64,000 bases of DNA from CAYFLR01 sp964343805 (GCA_964343805.1 CAYFLR010000001.1:124001-188000), one strand, 5' to 3'; positions 10,291 to 20,288 are shown, counted from the first letter of the stretch. Notes: generated from the letters alone by a model not told the origin. Translations and numbers: made by a program.

Positions 10291-10296
10291 ATTATA
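10291..10296 (-). promoter_or_regulatory. -10 box for the lipoprotein/pel-like operon
   Basis: A perfect TATAAT on the minus strand, 60 bases upstream of the preferred start at 10230. No convincing -35 box is visible at 17-18 bases. It predicts a 5' UTR of about 50 bases and argues against translation from the ATG at 10290. Confidence 0.5.
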
Positions 10297-10389
10297 CCAA
10301 AAAAAGGATAAAATTGCTATGCCATAATCGGTTAAGCAGAGAATTAGAGAGGCAATTGAAGCGTTAAGGTTTTGGACTCAAAGGGTAAA

Positions 10390-10776
10390 ATGGATATTGA
10401 TAAAAATCAGCTATTTGAACTATTTGTGAATTTGTATGGAGATATATGGTCTAAAATGACTCATGCCTTAGGTGATCAGGCTGCTGTCTCCATTGTTGAA
10501 AGAGCTCTTTTACGATCCAAAAGATCTTTTCCTTTTCTTGCAAACCTTTTTGTTGATAAAAAGGGTATGGATTTCAGTCAATTAAAGGCAATCTTAAAGG
10601 ATCTATCAGAAGAAGAATTGGCTCAAGCTTTGGATTATTTTCTCAAAAGCACTTTTGAAGTGCTTGCGATAATATCTGGTAATACGGTTTTGGATGGATT
10701 TATGGGGGGGATTGACCGGCTTTCTGTAAAGGAGCTGATCAATATTCACAAGCGTCGTCGTGAGGGGAGTGAATGA
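10390..10776 (+). CDS. small protein of unknown function coupled to a hybrid kinase
   Basis: About 128 residues from the ATG at 10390 (AAGGG four bases upstream); a TTG at 10372 is an alternative six codons earlier. The product looks helical and soluble, with no signal peptide and no domain I recognise. Its stop overlaps the start of the next gene, a histidine kinase, by four bases (ATGA). It is therefore probably made in a fixed ratio with the kinase and may be its regulatory partner. It is divergent from the pel-like operon across a short promoter region. Confidence 0.72.
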   Translation: MDIDKNQLFELFVNLYGDIWSKMTHALGDQAAVSIVERALLRSKRSFPFLANLFVDKKGMDFSQLKAILKDLSEEELAQALDYFLKSTFEVLAIISGNTVLDGFMGGIDRLSVKELINIHKRRREGSE

Positions 10777-12755
10777 AAAAGGCTAAATCAATTATTCAGC
10801 GAGCCAAATGGGATCATTTTCCATTGGGTTATTTGCAGTATGATGGGGAAGGAAATGTATTACAAACCAATTTGGCTTTGCAGAGCTGGCTTAGTTTTTC
10901 TAGGGATGAATTAGCCCAAAAAAACATATTAGACATCTGTCTAAAATCGGACAGTCCCATTTTACTCGATGAATTCTCTTCCATTATCGAACAAAGTGGT
11001 TTTGAAGGCAGAGAAATAACCTTTTTGGATAGAGATAACACTCCGATTCCATTTCTCGTTTCTGCGATCACCTCTTTTGAGCTTAAAAAGAGGAAGCAGC
11101 GGGTTGGACTCTTTTTTACCAATGTCTCTTCTTACAGTCGAAAAATAGAAAAACTAGAAAATGATTATCAAAAGCAGTTGGAGCTTACCAAATCCTTAGC
11201 TGCACAAGGAATTAAACTTTACGATGTGCAAGAAAAGTTGAAGCTGCTTAATGGTGTAAAAGATGAGTTTCTAGCCATTTGCTCACATGATCTTAAGTCC
11301 CCTATTGGGCTTTTAAAAACTGGTTCTGATATGCTTCTAGATGGCATGATGGGTGAGTTGCCGGAAAATCAAAAAGATCTTATTCTTCGCATGCAAAATC
11401 AGGCAGATTACGCCATTGAGTTAATCACTGATCTACTTGACCTATCAAAAATCGAACATGGAATTTGGTTAGAGTACGCCAATTTTTATTTCAAGGACCT
11501 TATAGAAGAGTGTGTGAATCGCTTTTCTTTTCAAGCCGAAGAAAGAAATATAGAAATCACCGTGGATATGGATACTCCCTCCATTCGGATCTATGCTGAT
11601 CGAGCTAGGATCGCCCAAGTATTAAATAATTTACTTTCTAATGCACTTAAATTTTGTGAACAAGAAGAGGGAAAGGTGCGGATCTCTCTTTCCACCTTTA
11701 TAGGAAGTCGTTATACCGATTCAGGGGCTATCTTACTTCTTTCTATTTGGAATAATGGAACCACTATTCCTAAAGAGAGATTAGAAGGTATTTTTAACAA
11801 ATTTGAACAGGCAAGAACAAAGGACAGTAAAAAGGGGACCGGACTCGGACTGGCTATTTGTAAACATATCTGTAAAAGTCACCGCGGAAACATTTGGGCC
11901 ATGTCCAATAATGGTGGAACCAACTTTTTTGTGACCCTTCCTTTCGCAGTTGTTGAGTCAATAGAGGATCAAAAACTCGATAACTGGTTTAAGGATAACG
12001 CCCGTGACTTGAAAGTCCTGATTGTGAATCAAGATAAAGCCGCAAGAGAGAAATTAAGAGCTAAAATAGATGGTTTAGGTGTTCATACTTACGAAGCCTC
12101 TAATGGGGTACAAGCCATCAGTACCGTAGAACAAGTGAAAGTGGATCTGGTCTTTCTAGATATTGAAATTGAAACCACCTACAGCCGAGGGGTGGATATT
12201 CTCCATTCACTTAGAGGAAATCCTGAGACTCATAAGACTCCTATCGTTCTCTTTATCAATCCCACTTCCATAGTTGATATCGATGGGATTTGTCGAGATG
12301 CTAACGGGACTATCTTCAAGCCGGTCTCAGATGAAGAGTTGGTATTTAAATTAAAGAGAATCCTTAAGTTTCATCGTATTAGGAAAAGAGTAATTAGAAA
12401 AGTGGCCAAACCAAAAGCTCTGTTATTAGATGCGGATCCAACATTTCGTTTGGCCATCGGTCATCTCTTAGAAGAAAAGTTTGATGTGGTTTACGCCAAA
12501 AGTGGCTATGAAGCACTGTTCTTTTTGGGAAAACAGAAGTATGATCTCCTGTTTGTGGATTGCCAAATTCCTGATATGGAAACAGAGGAATTCTTAGATC
12601 GAGTGACCTCTTTAAAGAGACATTCACAGCTTTACCTTATGAGCTGTTCCACCACCAAGGATGAGGAATTTCTCCAAACATATGGAGTTAAAGAGCTGCT
12701 GATTAAACCCTTAAAAGCTGCTGAGGCGGAGGATTACTTTAAGAAGTTTATTTAG
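10773..12755 (+). CDS. PAS hybrid histidine kinase with two receiver domains
   Basis: 660 residues, no membrane helices. The order is: PAS-like sensor (about 15-125), short coiled coil, HisKA with the H-box CSHDLKSP (His near 171), and HATPase_c with NNLLSNALKF and GTGLGLAIC. Two C-terminal receivers follow, at about 411-530 and 545-660. Both keep an Asp in the phosphoacceptor position (VFLDIEI and LFVDCQIP) and a Lys near the end (FKP and IKP). The kinase is thus a cytoplasmic phosphorelay protein without an HPt of its own. Phosphate would need to leave through a separate HPt, and the hybrid kinase at 17031-20243 carries two. The stimulus is unknown. Confidence 0.93.
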   Translation: MKKAKSIIQRAKWDHFPLGYLQYDGEGNVLQTNLALQSWLSFSRDELAQKNILDICLKSDSPILLDEFSSIIEQSGFEGREITFLDRDNTPIPFLVSAITSFELKKRKQRVGLFFTNVSSYSRKIEKLENDYQKQLELTKSLAAQGIKLYDVQEKLKLLNGVKDEFLAICSHDLKSPIGLLKTGSDMLLDGMMGELPENQKDLILRMQNQADYAIELITDLLDLSKIEHGIWLEYANFYFKDLIEECVNRFSFQAEERNIEITVDMDTPSIRIYADRARIAQVLNNLLSNALKFCEQEEGKVRISLSTFIGSRYTDSGAILLLSIWNNGTTIPKERLEGIFNKFEQARTKDSKKGTGLGLAICKHICKSHRGNIWAMSNNGGTNFFVTLPFAVVESIEDQKLDNWFKDNARDLKVLIVNQDKAAREKLRAKIDGLGVHTYEASNGVQAISTVEQVKVDLVFLDIEIETTYSRGVDILHSLRGNPETHKTPIVLFINPTSIVDIDGICRDANGTIFKPVSDEELVFKLKRILKFHRIRKRVIRKVAKPKALLLDADPTFRLAIGHLLEEKFDVVYAKSGYEALFFLGKQKYDLLFVDCQIPDMETEEFLDRVTSLKRHSQLYLMSCSTTKDEEFLQTYGVKELLIKPLKAAEAEDYFKKFI

Positions 12756-12766
12756 AGGTGGACCGA

Positions 12767-13534
12767 CTATCCCATGAGATCTTCGTAGGTGGTCATAATC
12801 GTTTCCATCAGTTTGTCAGGAGCTATTACATTTTCCCAAATCTCTGGTAGGATAGGTTTTAGATAGACCATAGCAACGATAAGACATAGTAAAATAAAAA
12901 GGTTGATGGTGAGCAGGACAGCGCTTTTTCCTTTCTTTTTAAACTTCTTTTTACCTGGGGTCTTAGTTTTCCCACTGGCCTCTCCATAGAGTGGATCTGA
13001 CTCTTCAGATGGCTCTTTCTTTTTGGTCGGCTCTGTTTTCTGCGCTTTCTTTTTGCCTTTTTTCCAGAAGGCGAGCCAGCCAAATTTAGATTTTTTAGTA
13101 TCGGGTTCAGCTGCAGGTGCTGTAAGCTCATCATAATCTGTAATCGTTGCTCCTTGAGTCGGTTCGACTACTGTACTGCTTACAGAGGATACTTCTTCTT
13201 TTGTGGTTTCAGAGCTCTCTTTTACTATTTCTTCTGACTCTTCATCTTCATCAAGAGAGGTAAAAGCCACTTTTTGTACATTTTCTTCAGGTGAATTTTC
13301 AGCAGGGGCTTTCTCTCCATTAAAACCTGCTAGGTCAGATAATCTAACCCAACTCTCCAGCGGATCAAACCAGACAAAGGTGGCTTTATTTACTTGGTGA
13401 TCCGAATACATGGATTTAAGTTGGCTCAGAGCCAATGGTCCTGTGTGCTCCGCATCTTTACCAGAGTTGATGAAGATTCCGTGTTCAGGAGCCTTAAGGT
13501 TTTGACTTGGTGGATGAAAGCTGGTATTTCCCAT
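12767..13534 (-). CDS. GYF_2-domain single-pass membrane protein
   Basis: 255 residues. Residues about 15-70 resemble the GYF_2 (DUF4339) fold, with GPLALSQL followed by W-x2-L-x-D-L. The middle is a low-complexity linker, first Glu/Ser/Thr-rich and then Lys-rich. A single hydrophobic helix near residues 210-230 anchors the C-terminus. The protein is convergent with the kinase gene (11 bases apart) and divergent from clpS. GYF_2 domains are usually peptide-binding adaptors in membrane proteins. The partner here is unknown. No signal peptide is present, so the GYF_2 domain should face the cytoplasm. Confidence 0.78.
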   Translation of the reverse strand: MGNTSFHPPSQNLKAPEHGIFINSGKDAEHTGPLALSQLKSMYSDHQVNKATFVWFDPLESWVRLSDLAGFNGEKAPAENSPEENVQKVAFTSLDEDEESEEIVKESSETTKEEVSSVSSTVVEPTQGATITDYDELTAPAAEPDTKKSKFGWLAFWKKGKKKAQKTEPTKKKEPSEESDPLYGEASGKTKTPGKKKFKKKGKSAVLLTINLFILLCLIVAMVYLKPILPEIWENVIAPDKLMETIMTTYEDLMG

Positions 13535-13594
13535 ATAGAGTCAAGTATAACTAAAATTTTCATTGGATACCACAATATTATTGGAGAGGTTGTC

Positions 13595-13927
13595 ATGGGA
13601 ACAACATGGAATCCGCAAGATGATAACAGTTTAGCCCCTGATGTTTACGATGAAACGGATGTTAAACGTCCTAAAATGTATCAGGTGGTTCTCTTAAATG
13701 ATGATTACACTACCATGGAATTTGTTATTTATGTTCTGCAAAAATTTTTTCATAAAACAGCGGACGAGGCTTATGATATTATGATGCATGTACATAAAAA
13801 AGGAGCCGGGGTTTGTGGAGTCTTCCCTTTTGATATTGCAGAGCTCAAAGTTATGCAGGTCAATGATGAGGCAAAAGCTCACCAATATCCCCTCCGTTCA
13901 ATCATGGAAGAGATAAAAAATGATTAG
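13595..13927 (+). CDS. clpS: ATP-dependent Clp protease adaptor ClpS
   Basis: I place the start at the ATG at 13595, five bases after a GGAGAGG ribosome site; the open frame runs further upstream but that part overlaps the divergent gene. The 110-residue product carries the ClpS signature: YQVVLLNDDYTTMEFV, then a helix with KAGVC-like GAGVCG, and EIAELK-like DIAELKVM. ClpS binds N-degron substrates and hands them to the N domain of ClpA. It overlaps clpA by eight bases, which is the usual translational coupling of this pair. Confidence 0.95.
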   Translation: MGTTWNPQDDNSLAPDVYDETDVKRPKMYQVVLLNDDYTTMEFVIYVLQKFFHKTADEAYDIMMHVHKKGAGVCGVFPFDIAELKVMQVNDEAKAHQYPLRSIMEEIKND

Positions 13928-16154
13928 TACCGTTTTACAAAATATAATCAATCAATCTTTTGAATTGGCTCGTAGCAAGCATCATGAGTATTTGACGGTG
14001 GAACATTTACTCTATTTGTTTTGTGAACAACCGGACATTAAATCCATATTGTCTGCTTGCAGTGTTGATATTACCAAATTAAAAACTGACCTAGATAACT
14101 ACATGGCAGATTTACCTAAACTCACTCAAGAAGAGGAACGAGATCCTCTGGCTACCATGGCTCTTCAGAGAGTCTTAAGCCGAGCCGCTATTCATGTGCA
14201 GGCTGCAGAAAAAGAGGAAGTAAAGGCCCCTCACGTGTTAGCAGAGATTTTTACCGAAAAGGAATCCTTTGCGGCTTATTACTTGCAAAAGCAAAATTGC
14301 ACTCGACTCGATGTTTTGAATTACATCACCCATGGAGTGGATAAAGCTGGAACTTATGCCGGTAATTATGGTCAAAGTGAAGGAGGAGAAGAAGAGGGAA
14401 ATCCCAAAGACGCTCTAGCCGCTTTTTGTATCAACCTCAATGAATTGGCCGAAAAAGGAAAAATTGATCCCCTTATTGGTCGTAAAAAAGAGGTGGATCG
14501 CATTGTTCATATCCTGGCCAGACGTAGAAAAAATAATCCCATTTTACTAGGAGATCCTGGAGTCGGGAAAACAGCAATTGTGGAGGGTTTAGCTCTGCAA
14601 ATCAATGCTCAGGAAGTTCCCCAGGTTTTACAAGATTCCATCATTTATACCCTGGATATCGGATCGTTAATTTCAGGAGCAAAATATCGCGGAGAATTTG
14701 AGGCCCGGCTTAAAGCACTCATTGGTGCTATGTCGAAGCTGGATAATGCTATTTTGTTTATTGATGAAATCCATAATATAGTAGGGGCGGGAGCTACCAG
14801 TGGCGGTTCCATGGATGCTTCTAACCTATTAAAACCCGCCCTGGCAGGCGGGCAGCTACGATGTATTGGGGCCACCACCTACAAAGAATATAAAAACTAT
14901 GTGGAAAAAGATAAGGCTCTCAGCCGACGCTTTCAAAAGGTGGATATTAAGGAACCCAGTCGGAATGACAGTATTAAAATTCTTAAAGGTTTAAAAAGTC
15001 GATATGAAGATTTCCACCAAATCAAAATTGGTAACAAAGTGATTAATGAGATGGTAGGGCTGGCTCATCGTCATATGAGAGACACCAGTTTACCTGATAG
15101 TGCCATTGATTTGATGGACGAAACCGGTTCCGGGGTTAAATTAAAAAGGGGAGAAGGAGCAAACGTCGGGCTTCGAGATGTGGAGCGCACCCTAGCCCAG
15201 GTAACCGGAGTTCCGATTCGAACTGTCCAAACCAATGATCGTAAGTTATTAGAGACCCTAGATGCTGAAATGCAGAAAACCATTTTTGGTCAGGATGAAG
15301 CCATTTCCAAAGTGGTTTCAGTGATCCGAATGGGACGAGCTGGTATTGGGAAGGAAGAAAAACCAGTGGGCTCCTTTTTATTTGCTGGACCAACTGGAGT
15401 CGGAAAAACAGAGTTTGCAAAACAGCTAGCCCTGAATTCAGGCTGTGAATTTATTCGCTTCGATATGAGTGAATATATGGAAAAACACAGTGTCTCCCGC
15501 CTTATTGGAGCACCTCCTGGTTATGTTGGCTTTGATCAAGGAGGAATTCTCACCGATCAAGTGCGACAAAATCCCCATACGGTGGTGCTGCTCGATGAAA
15601 TGGAGAAAGCTCATCAAGATGTTTCCAATATCCTATTGCAGATCATGGACCATGGAACTTTGACTGACAATACGGGGCAGTTAACTGACTTTAGAAACTG
15701 CATTCTGATTCTAACCACCAATGTGGGTTCCAAGGAGATGGGAGAATCGATTATTGGCATTTCAGCTTCCGGCCTTGATAAACAAAAAGGAGTGGATAAA
15801 AAGGCGATTAAAAACTTTTTCTCTCCTGAATTTATTAATCGTCTGGATGCTGTCATCCACTTTAATGCCCTGCCTTTTGAGGTGGTATTGAAGGTGGTGG
15901 ATAAGTTTTTAGCTGAGCTGGATGGACAGCTTACTGCGAAAAAAGTTGAGCTTTCTTATAGCGATGAGGTGAAAAAATTCTTAGCTCAAAAAGGGCATGA
16001 TCCCTTAATGGGAGCGCGTCCCATGGAAAGAGTGATTCAAGAAAAAATTAAAAAACCTCTTTCAGAAAAACTACTTTTTGGCGAACTTGTGGGTGGTGGA
16101 AAGGTTCGAGTCGAATTAAAAAAGGGTGAGATTGTCTTTAAAAAGAAAAATTAG
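13920..16154 (+). CDS. clpA: ATP-dependent Clp protease ATP-binding subunit ClpA
   Basis: 744 residues, close to E. coli ClpA (758). It has an N-terminal Clp_N repeat region (1-140) and two AAA+ modules. The first has Walker A GDPGVGKTA near 210 and ILFIDEIHNI. The second has GPTGVGKTE near 489 and VVLLDEMEKAH. ClpA unfolds substrates delivered by ClpS and feeds them to ClpP, which is not in the window. It overlaps the convergent phosphatase gene by four bases at the 3' end. Confidence 0.96.
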   Translation: MISTVLQNIINQSFELARSKHHEYLTVEHLLYLFCEQPDIKSILSACSVDITKLKTDLDNYMADLPKLTQEEERDPLATMALQRVLSRAAIHVQAAEKEEVKAPHVLAEIFTEKESFAAYYLQKQNCTRLDVLNYITHGVDKAGTYAGNYGQSEGGEEEGNPKDALAAFCINLNELAEKGKIDPLIGRKKEVDRIVHILARRRKNNPILLGDPGVGKTAIVEGLALQINAQEVPQVLQDSIIYTLDIGSLISGAKYRGEFEARLKALIGAMSKLDNAILFIDEIHNIVGAGATSGGSMDASNLLKPALAGGQLRCIGATTYKEYKNYVEKDKALSRRFQKVDIKEPSRNDSIKILKGLKSRYEDFHQIKIGNKVINEMVGLAHRHMRDTSLPDSAIDLMDETGSGVKLKRGEGANVGLRDVERTLAQVTGVPIRTVQTNDRKLLETLDAEMQKTIFGQDEAISKVVSVIRMGRAGIGKEEKPVGSFLFAGPTGVGKTEFAKQLALNSGCEFIRFDMSEYMEKHSVSRLIGAPPGYVGFDQGGILTDQVRQNPHTVVLLDEMEKAHQDVSNILLQIMDHGTLTDNTGQLTDFRNCILILTTNVGSKEMGESIIGISASGLDKQKGVDKKAIKNFFSPEFINRLDAVIHFNALPFEVVLKVVDKFLAELDGQLTAKKVELSYSDEVKKFLAQKGHDPLMGARPMERVIQEKIKKPLSEKLLFGELVGGGKVRVELKKGEIVFKKKN

Positions 16155-17008
16155 CGAAGGTCAGCTTGATACTTTTGTCTCATTTGTAAAAACCGGTCAT
16201 CTTGTAGAAATCGATCCATGAAATGAAAATTAGCTATTCTTATTTTCTCAGCATTATGCAGTGTGTATTCAAATTTACTGCGATCTAATGTCATTTTCCG
16301 GCCGGACTTAAAAGTTACTTGATGTTCACTTTTGCTCCAAATGCCTCCTTGAATCTGTCTAATAATCATGGCTACCATGCCTGTTCTATGCCTTCCGCCC
16401 CAACAGTGAAAAAGAACCGGCTGATTTTTAGGATCTAAAATTAGATTCATAATTCTCATTAAGCTGTCCATATCTCCATCTACTTGTCCCACTTGATCAG
16501 GGGGAGTGGGACCAAAATTTTCTATAATCAAAGAGGTAAAAAAGCGATCATCAATATCGTCTTGTGGATTATATGGGTTGTAACCATCAAGATAAGTACG
16601 GTGTTGGTAGCCAAATGAGTGATAGAACTGGTATCCATACTTTTTTTGGAGCTTCGCTTCTTCCACCGCAAATTCATAAAACGGCTCATAGCCTTCATCG
16701 TTCATGTAAATGATGGTTTTAGGGAAATCCCAGTTCCGTTTTTTAAAATAATTTTGAACCGTCTCTAGTCCGTCTTCTCCTAATTTTTCCGAACGATAAA
16801 TCTGATATTTTTCATTTTGTACCAAAACTCCAAAGTTGAGATCTTCCATACCCGAATCATCAGATATAGGAGAGAACCCTTTCTTACTTTCTGGAAGAGA
16901 CTCTACTGATAGGATTTGTGACTTAGCGATTTGTTCTCTAGGTGATGAACTTTCTCTCCGTAGGCAGCCAATGGAGAGAAATAGGACACATATTAAAAAG
17001 ATTTTCAT
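16151..17008 (-). CDS. lipoprotein with a Cys-x5-Arg tyrosine/dual-specificity phosphatase domain
   Basis: I choose the ATG at 17008 (285 residues), because it gives a clean lipoprotein signal (MKIFLICVLFLSIGC). An upstream ATG at 17050 would overlap the previous gene. The catalytic loop HCWGGRHRTG (Cys-x5-Arg) near residue 198 is intact. A general-acid Asp could come from the DQVGQVDGDMD segment about 30 residues earlier. Phosphatases of this fold are normally cytoplasmic, so a lipid-anchored, exported one is unusual and its substrate (phosphoprotein, phosphoinositide or inositol phosphate) is unclear. It follows the large hybrid kinase by 22 bases and may be co-transcribed with it. Confidence 0.82.
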   Translation of the reverse strand: MKIFLICVLFLSIGCLRRESSSPREQIAKSQILSVESLPESKKGFSPISDDSGMEDLNFGVLVQNEKYQIYRSEKLGEDGLETVQNYFKKRNWDFPKTIIYMNDEGYEPFYEFAVEEAKLQKKYGYQFYHSFGYQHRTYLDGYNPYNPQDDIDDRFFTSLIIENFGPTPPDQVGQVDGDMDSLMRIMNLILDPKNQPVLFHCWGGRHRTGMVAMIIRQIQGGIWSKSEHQVTFKSGRKMTLDRSKFEYTLHNAEKIRIANFHFMDRFLQDDRFLQMRQKYQADLR

Positions 17009-17030
17009 GGTGAGACTCGGATTGTTTTTT

Positions 17031-20000
17031 TTAACCAATAAACTCATCATAATCCTTTTTTACATAAAGATTATAATAGGTAATAAAGTCGTTAATTAAG
17101 GTGGTGCATTTGGCTAGATCTTTCGCTTTACCAGCGTCTTCTATTTCGGCCCCTAGCTGAGTGAGACCAGGGTGACCCACTGATCCTCCCACTCCTTTGA
17201 GGCCATGACCTAAGGCTGACATTTCACTTAAATCCTCAGCTGCCAAAGCGGCTTTAAACTTTTCAAGACGTTCTTGGGTGGTGGTGAGAAAAATAGAAAA
17301 TAGATCGGGGCCTAAGGCTTCTTTGGCTTCTTCCACCTCACTGGGGTCGGGATGAGTAATAAAGTCACTCAAGGTGGCATTTGCATCCTCAGTTGCAGGT
17401 TCCTCTACTTTAGGTGATTCTTTCTCATCCGCGAGGGCTGCTTCCATATCGTCATCGCCTGCCAGAGCGGCTTCCATATCATCGTCACCAGCTAGCGCGG
17501 CTTCCATGTCGTCCACTTCTTCCGGTGCTGATTCTGTCACTGTGTCCTCTGCTGTACCAAAGGCCGCTTCAAAATCTGCTTTGACAAACATGTCATAATA
17601 GGCATAAAAATCATCGAGAAACTTTTCTACAGTTTCTTTATCTTTGGCTTTACCCGCCTTTTCGATTCCTGCTCCAATTTGGGTCAAACCAGGGTGTCCA
17701 GCGGAACCACCCACCCCTTTTAATCCATGACCCAAGGCTGCCAGTTCGGCTAAATCTCCGGCCTCGCGAGCGGTAGCAAACTTTCCATGTCTTTCTTCAG
17801 TGGTGCTCAAAAAGATGCCGAAGAGTTCATCGCCCAAGGCATCTTTTGCCTCTTGCACCATATCAGGGTCTGGCCTTTCAATATCATCAGATAACTTTAG
17901 GGAGCTTTTGTTACTCACTTTCTCGGTCACAGTGGTCTCCTTTGGCTGAGGCGTAGACTGGGGCTTTTGGGGTTTTTCTTCTGTAATGATTTCCATCTCA
18001 GGTTCAGGAAGTTTTCTATTCAAAATATCTTTGGGTGCTAATTCAATGAGAGTTTTTTTCAAGGCTTTCTCATCTATTGGTTTAGTTATATATCCTTGCA
18101 TACCCGCATCTTTGGCTTTTTGGATCTCATTTTGAGCAGCATAGGCTGAAAGAGCAGCAATGGGGGTTTCTATACTTTTTTCCCGAATAGTCCGAGCTGC
18201 TTGTAATCCATCCATCACCGGCATATTTATGTCCATTAAAATAATGTCATAATCTTTGGATTCAGCCGCTTCCACTGCTAATTGACCATTGCCCACAATT
18301 TCAAAATGACATTTGAGGGCACCTAAGAAGCGCTTAATGAGGGCTTGGTTGAATTCATTATCTTCTGCCACCAAGAGTCGGAGGTTATGTAAAATGATAT
18401 CGTTTCCTGCTTCATCTTCTACTTCTTCATTGCTACTGGTAAATTCATCAGTCTCGATTTCCAAGAGTGAACAAAGTGCCTTCATGGTCTTGGTGGGAGA
18501 GAGAGGTTTAAACATGAGTGTGTCGATTTCCAGTTCTGCTGCTTCCTTTTTAAAACTTCGCTTAGGATCGAAAATAATGACTCCCATTTTGCAGTCAAAT
18601 TCTTTCGTCATTTTACGAATAGCGATAAGTTGGTCACGATCTTCGAACATGGGTGGTAAACTCACAAGCACCACATCTATATTATTTGCTTCCGTTTTAA
18701 ATTTGGTCTCTAAGTCTTCAAAGGTTTCTGCTCTTTTAACGGTGGCTCCGGTGTATTTCAAGGGAGGGATAATGGTTGAAAAAGAGTCATCTAAGGGGTC
18801 AAATAGTAAGATATTCTTGCCTTGTAAGGTCTCCTGAGATTTAATGATCGGGGTGTCTTTATGGTCTTCATCTTCTTTCAATTTTATATCAAAATCAAAG
18901 GTGGTTCCCATTCCCAATTCACTATCAACCTCAATATCTCCGCCCATTAATTCCACAAATGATTTACAGATGGTCATACCTAAACCGGTTCCACCATGGG
19001 TTCTATTAATAGATGCTGACTCTTGAGTAAAGGGTGTAAAGAGGTTAGGTAGGTAGGATTTTTCCATTCCTTTTCCCGTATCAGAAACGGTCATGTGGAT
19101 ATTGATATGATCCTCATGTTTTTCGGCATGCACTCCTAAAAAGAGATAACCTTTTTCGGTAAACTTACATGAATTACCCATCAGATTAATGAGAATTTGA
19201 CGCAGTCGTACTGGATCCCCTAAATAGTATCTATCAATAGAGGGATCAATGTTGAAAAGGAGTTCTACCGGGCCTTTATCCAGGCGAATGGCAATTAAAG
19301 CGAGCATATCGTAAAGAGTCTGCTCCATATCAAAGGAGATCTCTTCCATTTCGATTTTACCCGCCTCGATTTTGGAAACATCTAAGAGGTCATTGATAAT
19401 ACCCAATAGACTGTCGGCACTGGATTTAATAATGGAGATGTGATCTTTTTGCTCATCGGTCACATCATCTTTAAGTAGCAATGATGAGAAACCCATTATA
19501 GCGTTCATAGGAGTCCGAATCTCATGACTCATATTGGCTAAGAACTGACTTTTCACTTCGTTGGCTTTTTCCGCCTCTTCTTTGGCCGCTTTTAAATCTT
19601 TGGTGCGCTCTTCTACTAAATCTTGCAAATGGTCACGATGGTTTCTTAGTTCATTTTCAAGAACTTTACGTTGCTCAATTTCTGCTTTGAGCTGCTCATT
19701 CATCTCCTCAGTTTTGGTGTAGGCTTTTTGGATTTCTTCAATTTTGTGGATCATCTCATCATTTTGAATGGCAATGATCTCAGTGGTTTTCATATATTTA
19801 TCATAGACCGCAATCTTGTCATAAATTTGGGAGATATTCATGATGGTGCACACATAGTCATTGGCACCAAATTGATAGGCGGTACTAATATAATCTGGGT
19901 TGTCGTTGGAACCAATAGCCATAATCGGAATAATCCTATTATTGTCGCGGATGGCTTTGATACTTTCTAAATCTTTCATTGCATCCATGATCCGACACTC

Positions 20001-20243
20001 AAACAACACAATGGATATAGCGTTATTTTCAATATACTCTGCCACCATCTTCGGTTCAAAATCAGGGTGATGCATTTGATGGATATTAAAGCTTTGCAAC
20101 GCCGCATGGTCATAGTCTAGGAATTGATCATCAGAAAAAATAAAGAGGATATTCCGTTTGGAAATCTCTTCTTCTCCTCCAATATCCAGTTCTTCATCAA
20201 AATCCAGATCAAAAAAATCGTCATTGTCTTCAGATGGCAACAT
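17031..20243 (-). CDS. hybrid histidine kinase with two C-terminal HPt domains
   Basis: 1070 residues, no membrane helices. The order is: N-terminal pseudo-receiver (about 28-150), coiled coil (about 160-225), HisKA with NMSHEIRTPMN (His near 239), and HATPase_c with GTGLGMTIC. A degenerate receiver-like region (about 475-600) follows, then a full receiver with ILMDINMP (Asp near 669) and YITKPID. Two HPt domains come last, each with the motif LGHGLKGVGGS (His near 836 and 1013). The two HPt copies are very similar, and between them lie three tandem copies of an acidic DDMEAALAG repeat (about 908-934). The kinase can therefore complete a His-Asp-His relay by itself or phosphorylate outside receivers. 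Confidence 0.93.
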   Translation of the reverse strand: MLPSEDNDDFFDLDFDEELDIGGEEEISKRNILFIFSDDQFLDYDHAALQSFNIHQMHHPDFEPKMVAEYIENNAISIVLFECRIMDAMKDLESIKAIRDNNRIIPIMAIGSNDNPDYISTAYQFGANDYVCTIMNISQIYDKIAVYDKYMKTTEIIAIQNDEMIHKIEEIQKAYTKTEEMNEQLKAEIEQRKVLENELRNHRDHLQDLVEERTKDLKAAKEEAEKANEVKSQFLANMSHEIRTPMNAIMGFSSLLLKDDVTDEQKDHISIIKSSADSLLGIINDLLDVSKIEAGKIEMEEISFDMEQTLYDMLALIAIRLDKGPVELLFNIDPSIDRYYLGDPVRLRQILINLMGNSCKFTEKGYLFLGVHAEKHEDHINIHMTVSDTGKGMEKSYLPNLFTPFTQESASINRTHGGTGLGMTICKSFVELMGGDIEVDSELGMGTTFDFDIKLKEDEDHKDTPIIKSQETLQGKNILLFDPLDDSFSTIIPPLKYTGATVKRAETFEDLETKFKTEANNIDVVLVSLPPMFEDRDQLIAIRKMTKEFDCKMGVIIFDPKRSFKKEAAELEIDTLMFKPLSPTKTMKALCSLLEIETDEFTSSNEEVEDEAGNDIILHNLRLLVAEDNEFNQALIKRFLGALKCHFEIVGNGQLAVEAAESKDYDIILMDINMPVMDGLQAARTIREKSIETPIAALSAYAAQNEIQKAKDAGMQGYITKPIDEKALKKTLIELAPKDILNRKLPEPEMEIITEEKPQKPQSTPQPKETTVTEKVSNKSSLKLSDDIERPDPDMVQEAKDALGDELFGIFLSTTEERHGKFATAREAGDLAELAALGHGLKGVGGSAGHPGLTQIGAGIEKAGKAKDKETVEKFLDDFYAYYDMFVKADFEAAFGTAEDTVTESAPEEVDDMEAALAGDDDMEAALAGDDDMEAALADEKESPKVEEPATEDANATLSDFITHPDPSEVEEAKEALGPDLFSIFLTTTQERLEKFKAALAAEDLSEMSALGHGLKGVGGSVGHPGLTQLGAEIEDAGKAKDLAKCTTLINDFITYYNLYVKKDYDEFIG

Positions 20244-20288
20244 AGATCCCTCTAAGAATAGAGTCCTGTTTAGGACAAATTCATCATA

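Noticed and set aside
13394..13594. N-terminal extension of ClpS
   Set aside because: The ribosome site and the ClpS fold both fit the ATG at 13595; the extension overlaps the divergent gene.
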